DNA of 64,000 nt, taken from assembly GCF_000220395.1 (NCBI RefSeq), contig NW_004086124.1, positions 1 to 64,000 on the forward strand, read 5' to 3'. Below the pieces are notes generated by a model. It did not search any database, was not told the origin of the DNA, and saw nothing but the letters and a program-made list of their open reading frames with translations. The stretch is from Ichthyophthirius multifiliis (Eukaryota > Ciliophora > Oligohymenophorea > Hymenostomatida). Below are positions 46,952 through 59,012 of this stretch, piece by piece. Position 1 is the first letter of the stretch; each line of letters starts with the position of its first letter. Made by a program: the position numbers and the translations under genes.

Positions 46952-48319
46952 TCAATTTTAAAAGAAAATTCTTTTAATACTATTTATAATATTTCTAATT
47001 TCAATATTTTAATTATATATATTATTATTATTTTAAACAGATTATTTTTCTAAAAAAGACTCATATAAAAATTCATCTAAAATTTCTTAATTATCTAATG
47101 AGTTTTAGTAATAATAAAAATCAATATTTAATATAGGTCCAAAGAAAAGTTAATCATTATCATCTTATAACTAAAAAAATCGCCATTAAGTCTTATAAAC
47201 TTAATTTTTAGTTAAATTTTCATCCAAAAAGTCCACATAAAATAAGATAAAACAAATATTATTTTAATAAAAAGGACAAATAAATATTTTTTTCCCTTCC
47301 AAAGCTCCTTATATGCATTAAATAAAACTATTTTCTGGCCAAAAAACATCTTTATGAATAACTACCCTAAATGAAACAAGAAAAAAATATTAAAAAAAAC
47401 ATTAAGAAACAATCTATTGATAAATTTTAAATTAAAAAAATTCTTTTTTTTATAAAGAATTTCTTCTTTATGAATATCCTTATTATTTTATATTTTATTA
47501 AATTCTTAAAGTATTTGACTTACATCTTTTTCTTTAAAAAGAAGGTAATTATGGATTTTCTTCATTAATAATAGTTAAAGTTTACTATTATATTTGATCT
47601 ACCATTTCTTAAAATTAATCATATGAAAACATATACCCAGGGTTTTGAATATTTAAATGCGATTAATTTAATTCATTAGCAAAAAATTCTGTTTAAGAAG
47701 CTGCTTTGGAGATTTTATGAAACTCTTCTTCGCTTCCAAGTACAAAAAATGATTATGAATTTTAAAAGATTAAACTGTTTATATTATTGAATGTAATTCC
47801 CGTTAAATCAAATGTATTTTTTTATTCTTTTTATGTTTCTATTGCATTTATTTGACCTTAAAAATAATATGGATTTTATTAATTTTCTATTATTATATTT
47901 TCTTTTGATGTTTATTATATTGTTTCTATACATGGGATTATCTCATGTAAATTTAAAAGTTAAAAAGGGTTTTAAGTTTATAAATAAAGGTTGAAAAAAT
48001 CTTCATTTTAATTATTTTAAATTAAATTTTCTTACATAGTGTAATTCATGCTATCTAAATAATATTTTATTTATTGACTTTCAATTCTTAATTTTATACT
48101 TTTAAGGTTTTCCATTTAGTAAAATTCAATAAAACATTAGAAATCATATTCGGATTCTATATTTATGATGTCATTTTCTTAATCTTAGTATTTTATAATG
48201 GGATTTTTCGGAAGATTCTTACAAAATTAATACTCTATTTGTTATTATAGTTCTGTATATGTTTTTGGGGATTTATTTAGTTTATAACAATTTCCATTAA
48301 TAATTATTTTTATATTCAT
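46952..48319 (-). CDS. PB1-domain protein
   Basis: ATG at 48319 opens MNIKIIINGNCYKLNKSPKT with YTELQQQIEYQF, NPIIKYQDQENDIINIESEY, DFQCFIEFYQMENLKSIKL, the layout of a PB1 domain: basic N-terminal strand, then the acidic OPCA stretch DQEND...E.D. PB1 domains pair with other PB1 domains in signalling and autophagy adaptors. After a break the protein continues FDLTGITFNNINSLILQNSQ, FVLGSEEEFHKISKAASQ, NPGYMFSYDQFQEMVDQIQQ and, after another intron, VVIHKDVFWPENSFIQCIQG, ALEGKKIFICPFYQNN, QWRFFQLQDDNDQLFFGPIL. It ends NSIKRIFFQN-TGA (46954-46952). The C-terminal half is not a family I recognise. Splice borders at about 47990-48020 and 47360-47540 are approximate. Confidence 0.6.
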
Positions 48320-48721
48320 TTTTTTATTTAAATTTAAACAAATTTATAATTTTATATATTATTATTATATTATTATTATTAATTATAATAATAATATATT
48401 TTTTAAATATCTTATATATATAAATATTTATTATAATTTTCTTAAATTTTTGCTTTGTAAATTTTGAAAAAATCGATTTGTTTTTCTTTTATTAAATAAT
48501 AAAACAAATTATTTTTTTATAAATTAGAAAAAAAAAAAAAAAAAAAAATTTAAATTGAGAAATAAATTTAAAATATAGTTTATATATTAAAATAATATTA
48601 TTTTTTTGGATATAAATTAATTAAATTATTTAAAAAATTTTTTTAATTGATTTATTTTAAAAAATAAATAATTAAAAAATCTGTTATAAAATCAAATAAT
48701 AAAAAAAATAATATATAATAT
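48320..48721. other. Intergenic A/T-rich region
   Basis: Lies upstream of the PB1 gene and downstream of the short gene at 48722, both on the minus strand. An A run at about 48529-48548. Nothing coding recognised. Confidence 0.45.
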
Positions 48722-49130
48722 TCAAATTATACCTCCATAAAAAGCCATTAATTTATTGATTGAATTTTACATACTAATTTTCTCATAAGCGTATTTATAT
48801 ATAATACAAGCTATAACCATATTAATATTTTATTCTTTAACATATTTCAATAAATAATCCTTTGGCAAGTGTATTACTATTGCCCCTTTGTATTTTTAAG
48901 GTGTAGTTTCACCTTTTCCAATTCTAACCTTCCAATTTTTTATTTTTTAGAAAACTAGTTGTCTTTCATTACTTCTTGAAGATTTTAGAGGCTTTTAATG
49001 TCTTTGGAAGAGTATATACTGAGAATATTTAGATTTATGTGCTTCTTGTTTATACTATTAATTTCTATTTCTTAAAATGTATTTTTTCAGACATTTTTCT
49101 TATTTTAATTTTTTAATTCTTTTAATTTCA
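48722..49130 (-). CDS. Short basic hypothetical protein (start uncertain)
   Basis: A clear coding frame reading YKQEAHKSKYSQYILFQRHQ, SSRSNERQLVFQKIKNWKVR, IGKGETTPQKYKGAIVIHLP and KDYLLKYVKEQNINMVIACI, ending KLMAFYGGII-TGA at 48724-48722. An alternative 3' end would use the GTATAATTTG donor right after FYGG. No in-frame ATG lies close upstream, so the first exon is probably split off or a base is missing. The N-terminal half is Arg/Lys/Gln-rich. Family unknown. It is divergent from the large gene at 49230, about 100 bp away. Confidence 0.55.
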
Positions 49131-49229
49131 TTAATATTTAATAATTTAAAAAAATAAAAAATATTATATTATTTTCAATGCAATATTAAATTAGCAAATA
49201 TTTATATTTTAGCTAAACTAATAAAAAAC

Positions 49230-50025
49230 ATGGATATGGAAAAAATCTAATTAATAATAGAAAAATTAAATCAACAAACAATGAACAGAATAAAAGATTT
49301 CGAAGTACTATAATAACTAAAAGAATAAATAATAAATATACAAAAAGATCAACTAAAGGAAAACTATTTACTTAAAGATTTGTTCCATTTATTAAATGAT
49401 ATAAAAAACATTTATTCTTTTATTGAAGGAGAAGAGCATTAAGATATTTAAAACTAAGATTAATTCGAACAATTTTTTACTTTTATTATTTTATTTCTAA
49501 CTAATTATATAATAAAATAATGTTTTTTAACTTAAAAATTAAAAGATTACTTCCAGCAAGAAACTATAGAATATATTTTAATGTAGAATATATTTTTTTG
49601 TAGAAAAACATTACTTGAATGCAATTATAAAGAAGAATATTTTGTTTTTTTGAAGGAAATTTTCGAAACAAATGATATTTTAATTAATTTTACTTATAAA
49701 GATAAAGAAATTAGCAGTGCTTCGGGACTAGATAATAATCTTTATTCAGAAAGTTTTTAAAGATACTCTTAAAACAACAATAATAAGAGTTTTGGAGATA
49801 AAAGCTCTTAAAATAAAAGCTAAGATAGTAATAAAAATTGTAAAAATAATGAACAAAAATCAAATATAGAAATCGAATCATAAAAAAATATAAATGTAAC
49901 TAAATTACCAATAATAAAACATATTATGTAAAAATAAAATTGTTAAAAAAATATAATATTTAATAACTAAATAATAAATGATAATAGTAAATATAAATAA
50001 AATAATAATAATAATAATATTAATA

Positions 50026-50065
<40 letters not shown>

Positions 50066-52520
50066 TTATATTAAGAAAATTCGAAAATTAATTAAAATAT
50101 TTTAAAGAAAAATTCCATTAATAATAAATAAATAGACTTTAAAAATGACAAAATAAATAACTTAATATATTTTAATAATTTGAATTTTTTCGAGTATATA
50201 ATTAAAGAGCATCATGATTTTAAATTTATATTAAACAAAGCTTAAAAGATTCTAAAAAGGTATTCTAATGTTTATGTTTAAAAGTATATACTAAATCTTA
50301 TTTTTAATTATGTATCTAATTATTAGTTACAAAATGATGAAATTGATTATTTTTTGATTTTTTTGGAAAACGGTTTTGAAGAAATTGAAAACGACTAAAT
50401 TTTTAAATAAAATCTTGCTAAAGCTAAACTTTTTTAAGCTTTAGAAAATCCATAATTATTGTAATAATAAATAAATGTTTATTTACAAGATTTAAATATT
50501 GAAAATAAAATTTTTTTTAATCTTATTTTTTAAATAAAAGCAATATTTTCATAATAATAATCTATAAATGATAAATAATAATAATAATATTACAGTTTGA
50601 TGATAAAAAACTACTTTTAATAAAAAACTAATACCGAAATAAATGAAATATAATAATTAATAAATACTATAATAATATATATGGACAAAAACGAATTCTT
50701 ATCAGCTTTTTTTTGTTTAGAAATAATTAATAACTTTGTTTATTTATTACCTTAAAATTAGAATTTTTAACAAAAATAACTTTTTTTTTAATTTTTGGGA
50801 ATTTTCGGATTTTTTTTAGAAACATTTTTCTTCAAATAAAAATAAGAAAATAATGATTAAAAAAATACTAATAATTTTTATTTTATAGAAAAATTGAATA
50901 CATTATTAGATAAAAGCTTAATTATATTATTAAAAAATGCTTTAAAGTAAGTTTTTATATAATTATCTTTTCTTAAAAAAACAGAGGAAAAAAATGAAAA
51001 TTTAAATAGTTTTCTTTGTTTAAGTAATAATCTTGTTCTAAATATTACTTTAGTTTCTGGCTAATTAAATATTTTTTTTGTCGAATAAAATCTTAAAATT
51101 ATTTAAAGTATGATCATTTTTTATAAAAATAAAGCATAGAGCTTATAAATTGCTTAATTAGGAATTATTTGTTCAATTAAAATTTAAAATTAGTAATTTA
51201 TTTTAGAATTTAAATAATTTTTAGAAGGAAATTTTTAACCTTTGTCTAAGCTTTTGTTAGCTTTAATTAATCCAAAAATTATAAAGGAGAATTAGATTTA
51301 AAAAATAATTGAGAATATTGGCTGGTAGAAAATATTAGAAAGCGAAATTTGCATTGTATTAATAAACGAAATAATCAAATAAAATAAAGATGAATTTTTT
51401 TTTGGAAAATAATATATTTTCTAATTGAACAAAATTATGACTTTTTTTTGTTTTTCTAGCAAAATAAAATAATGAAATTTTTTTTATTGAAATTTTAATT
51501 GAGAAAATGTAAAAAGAAGAAAAAAATAAAAAAGAAATTTTAAAAATTTTAAAGCTTTTTTTACCTCTTTTTTTATATTTACCTTTTTCTTAAACAATCC
51601 CTGCTTTTTATTTTAAAAAAATATAAATCTTTTTATTTTAGACTTTTAATTTTTCATCTGATTTTTATTTTAATTTTCATATATTGTTATTTATTTTTTC
51701 ACTTTAAGCTCTTTCTTTTATTGAAAAAGATTATTTTTATAATCCTCAATTATGTTATGAAGCTTAAATTATTTATTTTGCTAAAGAAATTGCTTAAAAC
51801 TATATAAATTTTTATAATAAATCAATTGTATAAACACTTATTCTACTTTTTATTAATTTAGTAAAAGTTATTGAAGATTAAATTCCTTTAAAATAAGAAA
51901 CTCAAAATGTTTTTTATTGTTAAGAGTTAGAATAATTGGTACTTAATGGATTTCAATAAAATGATTCTTTAGAAGAAAAATATTTTTTTTTATTTTTTTA
52001 TGAATAATTTAAGTTTTATATTTTTATGAATAACTTTACAAAAATAATGAGTATTTTAGATTTATTTTTAAAAAAATACTAAAATTAAATTCTTGTTTTA
52101 TAAGAAATTTGTAAGTAATATAATAGAAATGATATTAAACAAATTATATATTAGAAATATATTAATTTTATCCTTTTTTCAAATTCTAATTCTTAATATA
52201 TAACATGTAATATATATAAATGTATATTTTTTATAATATAAATTTAAGAATCTAATATTGTTGAAATAATTAATAACATTGAAAGCCCTTAATTACTTGA
52301 ATAATATTTTTTTCCATTAAAAACTATTATAAATAAAATAAATGAAAATAATAACTTAAATTCCTTAATAGCTATTTTTTAATAGTTTATGTATAGGATA
52401 TAAGAATTCTAGAATTTCGAAAAATGCTAAAAAATCAAAGAATAATTTATTGATTTTGCAAAAAAAAAATTAGGATAAGTTTGTGAAGATAATATAATAA
52501 GATCTTTGATTGATATATGA
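49230..52520 (+). CDS. Large helical-repeat (HEAT-like) protein with internal Asn/Gln-rich insert
   Basis: From ATG at 49230 (MDMEKIQLIIEKLNQQTMNR) to SLIDI-TGA at 52518, about 1090 codons with no clear intron. Amphipathic helix pairs rich in Leu, Ile, Phe and Lys run along its length: LLKDLFHLLNDIKNIYSFIE, EEYFVFLKEIFETNDILINF, AFFCLEIINNFVYLLP, LIALFLPLFLYLPFSQ-like segments and IEKDYFYNPQLCYEAQIIYF, a pattern like importin-beta or other HEAT solenoids. An Asn/Gln/Ser-rich insert (about 49740-50150) contains an (AAT)n repeat. The frame steps by one at that repeat and again at a T8 run (51442-51449); removing one T there joins MTFFVFLAKQ to NNEIFFIEILIEK. No specific family can be named. Confidence 0.6.
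50002..50065 (+). repeat. (AAT)n microsatellite inside coding sequence
   Basis: About 20 near-perfect units read as Asn, Ile or Gln depending on frame. The coding frame before the repeat and after it differ by one base, so the repeat length is either misassembled or interrupted by an ATA/AAT junction at about 50026-50030. Confidence 0.8.
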
Positions 52521-52908
52521 ATATATTAATTAAATATAATCAAATTTTTTATATTATAGTATTTTTTTAAATTAATTTAAAGATTTTATTTTAAATAATT
52601 ATATGATTTATAATATACAATAATATTATAAAAATAAATTTAGAATAGGTAATAAAAATGTAGAAGAAATTATATATATTAAAGGTGATTATATAAATAA
52701 ATATATAATATATATATATATATATATAAATTAAATAATTATAAAAAATTTTTTATATTAATTATTTTTAGTTTTTTTTATTATTCATACTTTTTTTGTA
52801 ATCGAATTTTTTTTAAAAAATTATTTTTTTTAAAAAAAAATTAATATATACTATTAGTCTTTAATTTGTCAAATATTAGTTAAATGTCTTAATATATTCC
52901 CATACTAA
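52521..52908. other. Intergenic region
   Basis: A/T-rich between two co-directional genes, with a TA tract at about 52706-52728. No gene seen. Confidence 0.5.
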
Positions 52909-55291
52909 ATGAATGTGGGTACTATAAATAATAAATTAAATTAAATCAAATATTAAAAAAGATCATGCAAAATGAAATTCGAGTCATCTGCTTAATTAGC
53001 TAACCATGTTAAAAAAGTAATTTAAAAAATTATATAAAAAAAACTGTGTTTTTTTTTATTTTTAATAATAAAAAGTTTTGTGTAAATAGCGATTATAATG
53101 ATCTTGACAAACTTAATAAGAAGTATAATGAATTAAGAATGGGATTAGGATAATAAATGCCAAATATAAATCCAAATGAAAAAGATTAAAATTTATTAAA
53201 AAAAGCTGGACAAATGAGTTTATAATAAGCAAAAGCTGGATTAAAAACAGAAGACCCTGCATTTAAAAAATTAGAAAGAGTTGCACAAAAATAAAGAGAA
53301 GAAGAATTAGAAGAACAAATAAAAAAATTAAAATAAGATAGAGTTTAATAAAGAGAATAATAAAGATAAGATAATATTGAAATGTCTAATTTATTAAATA
53401 AATATCCAAATAAATAAGATTTGGATTTATATAATTAAATAGAATAATAATAAATTAAAAACGAAATAAGGAATACCAAAGGGGTTGAAAATATAGAAAA
53501 AATGCAATACTTAGCAAGAAAAAATGATATGTTAAATTAAAAATAAAACTAATTAGTTAATTAATTATATTAGGAAGTTTAAAATGTACTATTTTTTTTT
53601 TTTTTTTTAAAAAAAATGAATATTTTATAAAAATAAAGGGTTAAAATATTGCAGACTATAAAAACATTTAAATAAACGAAATGGCAAATCAAGAAAGGAG
53701 TGAAAAAATATTGAATTTAAGATAATAATAATTAGAATTAGAATAATAAAAGAATAAACTCATTAATTAAATTTATTCCCCATCCAATAACTAATAATAA
53801 TAAACTCGAATCAAAGAAAATAAATATTTTGACCCCAATCCTAACTAAAAAAACATTAATTAGGATAATATGCCTATATAGGATTTATAAAGACCTTTTT
53901 CAAACCAGTAATTATAAGATTTTACTAACCGGAAAAAAACTCCTTAGGAAAAGAGTTTTTATTAAAATAATATAATTTTTAAATAATTAAATAATAATAA
54001 ATAAAAAAAAAGAGGAAGAATTATTAAATAATGAAAGAAATAAAAACTGGAAAGATCATTCGGAAAAAATGCTTGATGATATTCGTAAAATAAAATAAGA
54101 TTATTAAAGAGCGGGAGGAAAAGATAATCGTTTTTTAGAAAATTTAGAAAACTTAGACAAGTTTTATTAAAAAAAAGAAGTATAAAATCCTATAATTATA
54201 AATAATTAAGAATTTATATCACCTCCAACAATAGATCCTTAAAATAAATAAATATTAAGATTGTAAGATTAAATAAATTAAATGTAAAACTAAAGAGAAT
54301 AAGAAAAAATATTTTTAGACAAAGAAAAAGAATTATAAAAATTATAAATAGAATTATAAAATTTATAAAATTAATAAAATAATAATAATATCGAAAATTA
54401 ATAATAAATTAATTTATTTCCTTAAAATACTGTATTTTTAAATAAAAATGGATAACCTTTAATTTATAACAATAATAATAACAATTTAGATTATAAAAAC
54501 AATCAAAATTTTACTTTGGGATAAATTAATAGTTCTATTCATGGATATATGGATCATGGAGAAAACCCTTTCAGTATTTTTACTTAGTAATAAGAATTTT
54601 TGTTATAAAATGAAGTCAGATGTGTAGATTTGGATGAAGAAGAGCGAATATTAGCAAATTTAGCGAAAGAAGAAGTTGATTAATTAAGAATATTAAGCAG
54701 AATACCTATAGGCACTGAACTTTATAGATTCAAAATGGAATAATATAAAGAGTTAAGTACTTTGAAATCAGAAATGGAGAAAATAGCTAATGAATAAAAA
54801 CTTTAAAGATTAAGAAGAGAATTCGAATACTAAAGAAGAGAAGAAGATAGATAATATGATAATGAAAAGTATATTTTAAAACTTAATTATTTTTTAATTA
54901 TCTATATATATATTTAGATGGAATGATGATCAAAGAAAATGGATTATTGCGTAAAGAATTAGAAAAGATATGGGACCCACTGTCGGTTTAAAACAATATG
55001 ATTAAAATGATGGATTGGTCATACATTGGGATTATATTTTGGGTTTACCTAAAAGAAATAATTTCGCCTAAGTTGTATTCGGAGTTTTTAATAATGGTAT
55101 TTGTTTTATGTTTTGTGTTTTTTTATTTTATTTTGAAAGGTGATACTTTATATACTCCTAAGATTGTTGATGCAAAAGATTGTGAAGTATATATTATTTT
55201 AAATAAACAATAAAAACATAAATATTATTTATATAGGTTGAAAGTGCAGAAACTGTAAGATGTATTATAGGAGATTCTCATTAAGTAATAA

Positions 55292-55342
<51 letters not shown>

Positions 55343-58300
55343 AAACTCATATAATTATTTATATAAATAAAGGTTTTCGACATACCACCTTCGACTGATG
55401 CTTTATTAATTATGGAAGTATAACTTCCCTTTTCAAAGAAAAAAGGAGATAACACAAACAAAACAGAAAGTTTAGGGTGGACTTAATTAGATTTATTTGA
55501 CTTAAAAAAAGAACTAAAGTAATTATTTATTTATAAAAAATTATACCTTTCTATAAAAAAAGACGAGGAAAATTCAAATGTCCTATATATTATCCACCAA
55601 CCGACTAAAATATAACAATAGAAGATATTCGGCATTTAGAACCTATTCCAGGTACATGGATATATCTTAGAATAGCATATCCAAATGATGATGATTTCAG
55701 TAAATAAAAATCTCGTTATCCAGATCATACAATGCATGAATATATAATTCCGAGAATTCATTTAAGAAATGATTTAGGATATAGATAATAATAAAAAATC
55801 TAATACACAATGCCTAACTAAGACTAAATGTTATAAAATATATCTTATCCAGATTAATCCTACAGGAATTACTAAGAACCTTAACCTTAATCCAACGGAT
55901 ATTATGATGTTCCAAGACCATCTGATGATAAACAAAAAAAAGGTTTTTTATTTTATTTTATTTTTATTTATTATTATTTAAAATATACAAAAATAAGGTC
56001 TTTCTGTTTCTGTAATGAATATCTAAAATTATAAGCCAGTATAAAATATAAAAGTATTAATTGGACTTCTTTAAGACGCGAAAATAGTATTAGATGATAA
56101 TAATAAATAATGTAATTTCTATACTTCAGTCCATAATCCTAATTCCGAAGAATAAATGGAAGATTTACCTTAAGAGGCTGTTATTCCATTAGTTGAATAA
56201 AACTAATAAGTATATTTGTATTCTATATAAATATAATATATTTTTGTTAAAAAATAAAAAGTCAAATATGATGAATAATAAATAATTTGGAGAAATATTA
56301 AAATGGCAAGAAGAATATAAATTTTATAAAAATATTCCTAATACATTTTGGGAAAATAATAGACAAGATTTATATATTGGCATTTAAGTTTTAGAAAAGG
56401 AACCTCCAAAGAGTATTTCAAATCCTGGAGATTCTGAATCTTATAAAGGATAATATAATACTATTGGTTGGAATTTTATTAAAGTAATTACTAATGATTT
56501 TCAATATTTTTAATAAATTATTATAAACAAAGGTAAATAGAGAAGATGGTTCAATAAAATCGGGTTTATATACTGTAGATTTATTTGAACCTCCGGCAGT
56601 AAAGCCTCCTGTAAGAGAAGATTTACAATAAAAAACAGGAAAAATGATTGATATAATAGTCTAACAATATATATATGATTAAGCATCTATTTTAAAATCT
56701 TAAACGAAATCGTAATTATAAAAAACAAATAAAAAAAATAAAAACAAAATAGAAAACCTTAACCAGCTTCTCAATAACCTGAAGAAGAACAAGAGATTTT
56801 AGATAATAGTCCTTATATTCCAAACCCTAAACCGTAGTATAAAACAAAAGCTTTTCAAAAAAGAATGGGAATCGATTTTTATATTGACGGTTTGAGATAT
56901 TTACCAGATAAAGTGACTGTTTCTAGGATTTATTTAGATGTTTTTAATGTTAATTATGAGCCTATTTTCGAATAAAATTCTTGTTTACCTGAACTTGATT
57001 CTACTTCATTTAATCCTATTTGTAATTTTAGATTAGAATTAAGAAAAGAGCATATAGATCCTTCTTCTATTGTTTTAATGACAATTGTTACTTTAGATAA
57101 GTCCATTAATGAAATAAGAATTATTGGTTATTCAGCTATTCCTTTATTTATTACTCCTGGATAAAATGGAAAACACCCTTCTAGTTAAAATATAACTGTA
57201 TATATTTTTACTATTATTTTTTGTTCAAAGATATATATTTTTTAACTATTAAAAGGAAGTATTTTTATATAGTGGAGCATATTAATTACCTATTTTTTCT
57301 TAATAAATTAAAAGAGTAGTTCCTTTTACTATTGACAAAATGTTTAATTTATTTTAAATATTAAATAAATAATTTATATATTTTATTAAAATAGTTATAA
57401 TCTTGAAAAATTGCCATGTGCATCTATTTTAGTTAGAATTTATGCAGCTCCTATGGATGAAAAAGGATTAAATGCTTTATCTATAAAGGATTTTCCTGAC
57501 CAAAAAATATGGCTTTCGAAAGGTTTATTTCATCCGAGGCCTTTGTATTCTAAAAAAGTATAAAAAAAAAAATATATATATATATACATTTATTTTTTGT
57601 TCGATAAATAAGGTTTATAATACCAGTTGGTATGAAGCTAATGATGCTGAAAAAAAGCTATTTCCTTATAGAGTTATAAGAGAAGATATAAGTATAAAAG
57701 AATAAGCTTATATTATAATAAAAGGAAAGAATATAAATAAAAGATTTGTAAATAAAAAAAAATTCAAATTAATTATAATTATTAATAATAACAAAAAAAA
57801 GAAAAACACAGAATTATATTAATTCTTAGATGACAATATAATATTAACTGATGATACTAAAATGATAGATATGACCTATTTCGCAAAATATTCTTAATAA
57901 TCAGGAGTTAAGTTTAATTTGGATGGATTACATTAAGTGCCTGACGAATCTTAAATATATGTTGCATTCTTCTCATATAACCCACCCTTTGGAGGCTTTT
58001 ATCCTTATTTACCTGATGGCGCAGAAAAAGAATATGGTTCTGATGATGAGGACGATCCTGAATTTAAACCTTATTTACAAAAAAAAGAAGATTTAGAATA
58101 TTAAAAATAATTATAAATAAATGAAAAATAAAAAGTTATACAATTACCACCAGATTCGACTGAAGTATATTTTTTTTAGTTTTTTAAATAAAAAATAAAT
58201 ACTAAGGTTCATTTAATTTCAACTTTAAAATGGAGTTCTGCAGCCTAAAGTCCTTAATTTGATGATTAATGGTCTACATTTAATAAAGAGTTTAATAGAT

Positions 58301-58739
58301 ATCAATGTATTATAGTGGATATTAAAAGCATAACTTTTAAAAACGTAATTATTATAAAAATCAATAATTTTGTTGTTAAAACAAATATAGATTAATCCTT
58401 AATTTACTGATGTTGGATGGACTATTGTCCCTGTTTTTACTCCCGATGGATATGTATAATCAGGAACATTCCAGATTCCATTAATAAAAGGAGCTGTAAA
58501 CGCTAATTTTTTATATGAGTTAAGAAAAAAAAACATGAAAAAACTAAGAAATGAAAATAAAAGAGATAAAAAATAACCTTGGGATTTCTTAATGGAAAAG
58601 GTTTAATAGAAAAGAAGTGGATTTAAATTTTTGGAATATACCTCAATTATTTGTAGAGTTTTAGATTCATAAAGAGAAGTAATATTATTTTATTTAAATA
58701 TAAATAAGGATAAATAATAATAAAATATATATAAATATA

Positions 58740-58771
<32 letters not shown>

Positions 58772-59012
58772 AATATTTTTTTATTATTTTAAGGGACATT
58801 TATAACAAAGATTCGATACTAATAGAATGATTTATGATTATTTGCCTTCATAAAATAAAATGAAGTATTCCTATAATGAAGCAGTAGAACTTAAATTAAA
58901 AGAAAAAAAAAGGCTGTCAGCTAATGTACCTAATAAAGAAAGTTAAGCAAATTATAATAGAAAAATCACAGATGCTTGCATTTTTACATATAATTTAGTA
59001 AGATATATGTGA
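52909..59012 (+). CDS. CCDC17: CCDC17-like ciliary coiled-coil protein, about 1,700 residues
   Basis: The longest gene here, split by many introns of about 40-70 nt. Near the start (ATG 52909) a zinc-finger-like motif CKMKFESSAQLANHVKKFC matches the CxMxF...L..H...FC finger at the N-terminus of CCDC17. A long Gln/Glu/Lys coiled coil follows, for example REEELEEQIKKLKQDRVQQ and NERNKNWKDHSEKMLDDIRK. Then come PIGTELYRFKMEQYKELST and the CCDC17 core GLVIHWDYILGLPKRNNFAQ, VVFGVFNNG, LIMEVQLPF and LGWTQLDLFD. The C-terminal part repeats C2-like units: RMGIDFYIDGLRYLPDKVTV, SRIYLDVFNVNYEPIFE, ASILVRIYAAPMDEKG and DVGWTIVPVFTPDGYVQSG. It ends CIFTYNLVRYM-TGA. CCDC17 is found in ciliated organisms, so a cilium or basal-body role is inferred. 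The stretch 53960-54010 is spliced or shifted. Confidence 0.75.
55291..55339 (+). repeat. (TA)n microsatellite in a CCDC17 intron
   Basis: Lies in an intron between GDSHQ and VFDIPPSTD (about 55285-55372). Its boundaries GTAATAAATAT...AAATAAAG keep frame. A second TA tract sits in the intron at about 58735-58770. Confidence 0.75.
58735..58770 (+). repeat. (TA)n microsatellite in a late CCDC17 intron
   Basis: TA run within the intron between VLDSQRE and GHLQQRFDTNR; the intron ends TTTTAAG before GGACATTTATAAC. Confidence 0.7.

Noticed and set aside
55225-55461. Minus-strand frame with Tyr-Ile repeats
   Set aside because: It overlaps two CCDC17 exons and a TA intron on the opposite strand.
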